A DNA stretch of 7,441 nucleotides from an uncultured Methylobacter sp. (GTDB taxonomy: Bacteria > Pseudomonadota > Gammaproteobacteria > Methylococcales > Methylomonadaceae), in assembly GCA_903831545.1 (NCBI GenBank), contig CAIKYI010000238.1, forward strand, positions 1 to 7,441, in the 5' to 3' direction. Numbering within the stretch: the stretch's first letter is position 1; every line of letters starts with the position of its first letter. Positions 6,095 through 7,441 of the stretch are shown here, one piece after another. The notes under the pieces were generated by a model. It saw only the letters and a list, made by a program, of their open reading frames with translations, did not search any database and was not told the origin of the DNA. The position numbers and the translations under genes are program-made.

Positions 6095-7441
6095 ATGATG
6101 CGCGTTAACTTTAACAGCTTAGTTAAACTTTTATCACTATTGATCTTTTTATCCGTTACAGGTTGCGCTACAACCTCAAAAGATGCTTTAAATGATAGGC
6201 CACCCGGCAGTTCGGAACTGGACAACAGTTATGTGCGACATAGTAATCACGCGTTTGGCAAACAAAAATATAATGTACCAGCAAAATACAATAATACCGT
6301 ATGGGCAAGGTTACTTTCGTTATATTCTCTGCCCGAGATTGAAAATGAACGGATTGATCGCGAGTTAAACTGGTATTTGCGCCATCCGGCCTATCTGGCC
6401 AGGGTTCAGCAGCGGGCAGAACCCTATCTGCATCTTATTCTCGATGAAGTTGAAGCAAAAAATATCCCCGGAGAGCTGGCTTTGTTACCTATCGTTGAAA
6501 GTGCCTTTTTGCCGGAAGCCTATTCAAAAAGCGATGCGTCCGGACTTTGGCAGTTTATACCTGCGACCGGTCGCCTGTATGGCCTGCAACAAAATGCCTG
6601 GTATGACGGTCGTCGCGATGTTTATACCTCAACTAAAGCTGCAACCTCTTTTCTTAAACATTTGGGTGAGACTTTTGATGGCGATTGGCATCTTGCCTTG
6701 GCCTCCTATAATTTTGGCAAGGGTAACGTAAGAAAAGCGATTGAAAAAAATGAAAACCAAAATCTGTCTACCGATTACTGGTCTTTAGATTTGCCCAAGG
6801 AAACCGCTGACTATGTTCCACGGTTGCTGGCTATAGCCAGAATTTTTGCCAATGCCGAAAAATATAATATTAACTTGCAACACATTCCCGATAAACCTTA
6901 CTGCGAACTGGTTGATGTTAAATCACAGCTTGATTTAAACAAGGCGGCAGAATTGGCTGAGACGCCGCTTAATGAATTTTTAAAATTAAATCCTGGCTTC
7001 AATTACTCAAGCACTGCACCGCAAGGGCCGCATCACTTGTTAATTCCGGTTGCCAAGGCGCATGCATTTAAACAGAATCTGGCTATGTTACCTTATGACG
7101 AAAGGGTTGATTTAAAGCGTTATCATGCCGAGACAGCTGCAACCGTTGCTGCGCAGATCCGACACGATGATCCTCCGTTTATTTCCAGCCAACATAAGGT
7201 TAAGGCAGGAGACAGTCTGGTTTCTATTGCTGATAAATATAACACCACCCCACAATCCATTCGTCAGACCAATCATTTAACCAGTAACGCATTACAGTCG
7301 GGTATGCTGCTTAAAATGCCCGCAACGCTGCAAAAAACAGGCGACAGTCAGGCGGCCGGCAAACTTGCTAAAAATAACATCGGAAATGTCCAGCTTTATG
7401 TTGTAAAAAAAGGAGACACATTCTGGAATATTTCGCAAAAA
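6095..7441 (+). CDS. mltD: MltD-type membrane-bound lytic murein transglycosylase, 3' end outside window
   Basis: Predicted lipoprotein that cleaves the glycan strands of peptidoglycan, making 1,6-anhydro ends, at the outer-membrane side of the periplasm. The frame stays open for 449 codons to the last base. Residues 1-24 form a lipoprotein signal ending in VTGC, with Cys24 as the lipidated residue. The SLT domain has catalytic Glu135 in LLPIVESAFLPEAYS, then SGLWQFIPATGRLYGL, the DGRRDVYTSTKAA stretch and the LALASYNFGKGNV motif. Residues about 269-335 form a middle region resembling a degenerate LysM. A clear LysM covers 367-409 (HKVKAGDSLVSIADKYN), and a second begins at 435 (YVVKKGDTFWNIS) and is cut by the window edge. 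AAAAGG at 6084-6089 precedes two adjacent ATG codons (6095, 6098), five or eight bases away; either could start. E. coli MltD is about 450 residues, so at least part of the second LysM remains. Confidence 0.95.
   Translation, partial: MMRVNFNSLVKLLSLLIFLSVTGCATTSKDALNDRPPGSSELDNSYVRHSNHAFGKQKYNVPAKYNNTVWARLLSLYSLPEIENERIDRELNWYLRHPAYLARVQQRAEPYLHLILDEVEAKNIPGELALLPIVESAFLPEAYSKSDASGLWQFIPATGRLYGLQQNAWYDGRRDVYTSTKAATSFLKHLGETFDGDWHLALASYNFGKGNVRKAIEKNENQNLSTDYWSLDLPKETADYVPRLLAIARIFANAEKYNINLQHIPDKPYCELVDVKSQLDLNKAAELAETPLNEFLKLNPGFNYSSTAPQGPHHLLIPVAKAHAFKQNLAMLPYDERVDLKRYHAETAATVAAQIRHDDPPFISSQHKVKAGDSLVSIADKYNTTPQSIRQTNHLTSNALQSGMLLKMPATLQKTGDSQAAGKLAKNNIGNVQLYVVKKGDTFWNISQK

Noticed and set aside
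6444..6731. 95-codon plus-strand ORF inside mltD
   Set aside because: It is out of frame with the SLT domain, whose catalytic motifs are read in the mltD frame.

Overview
The window is chromosomal DNA of a Gram-negative gammaproteobacterium. It encodes outer-membrane lipoprotein trafficking (LolA), a bifunctional PBP1b-type penicillin-binding protein, a predicted MltD-type lipoprotein transglycosylase, RarA and RNase HI. The moderate GC content, and a YafS-like methyltransferase lying between rnhA and mltD, suggest a free-living gammaproteobacterium. A methanotroph-like lineage (Methylococcales) is possible but is only an impression. No transposase, integrase, phage gene, CRISPR array, tRNA or rRNA was seen.

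Left block, plus strand, 1-3818: the 3' part of mrcB (PBP1b; start outside the window), lolA 12 bases later, and rarA after a 65-base gap. A strong intrinsic terminator at 3899-3933 follows. mrcB and lolA look like one transcription unit. rarA probably belongs to it too, although its start has no Shine-Dalgarno sequence and is overlapped by a 20-codon hydrophobic leader-like ORF.

Middle, 3934-4837: the least conserved part. It holds a minus-strand gene for a small exported protein with a lipocalin-like look, convergent with rarA. Beyond it are about 500 bases with only one doubtful plus-strand ORF (77 codons, GTG start, no ribosome site) and two weak promoter-like sequences.

Right block, 4838-7441: rnhA and a YafS-like methyltransferase on the minus strand, overlapping by 8 bases with the methyltransferase first. 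A divergent mltD runs off the right edge. This is the well-known mltD-(gloB)-yafS-rnhA-(dnaQ) neighbourhood with gloB and dnaQ missing from their usual places.

Functionally, both edges concern the cell wall (synthesis by PBP1b, cleavage by MltD). LolA links to both through lipoprotein delivery to the outer membrane. RarA and RNase HI are genome-maintenance enzymes. I see no convincing undescribed multi-gene system; the points worth checking are small and listed as findings.
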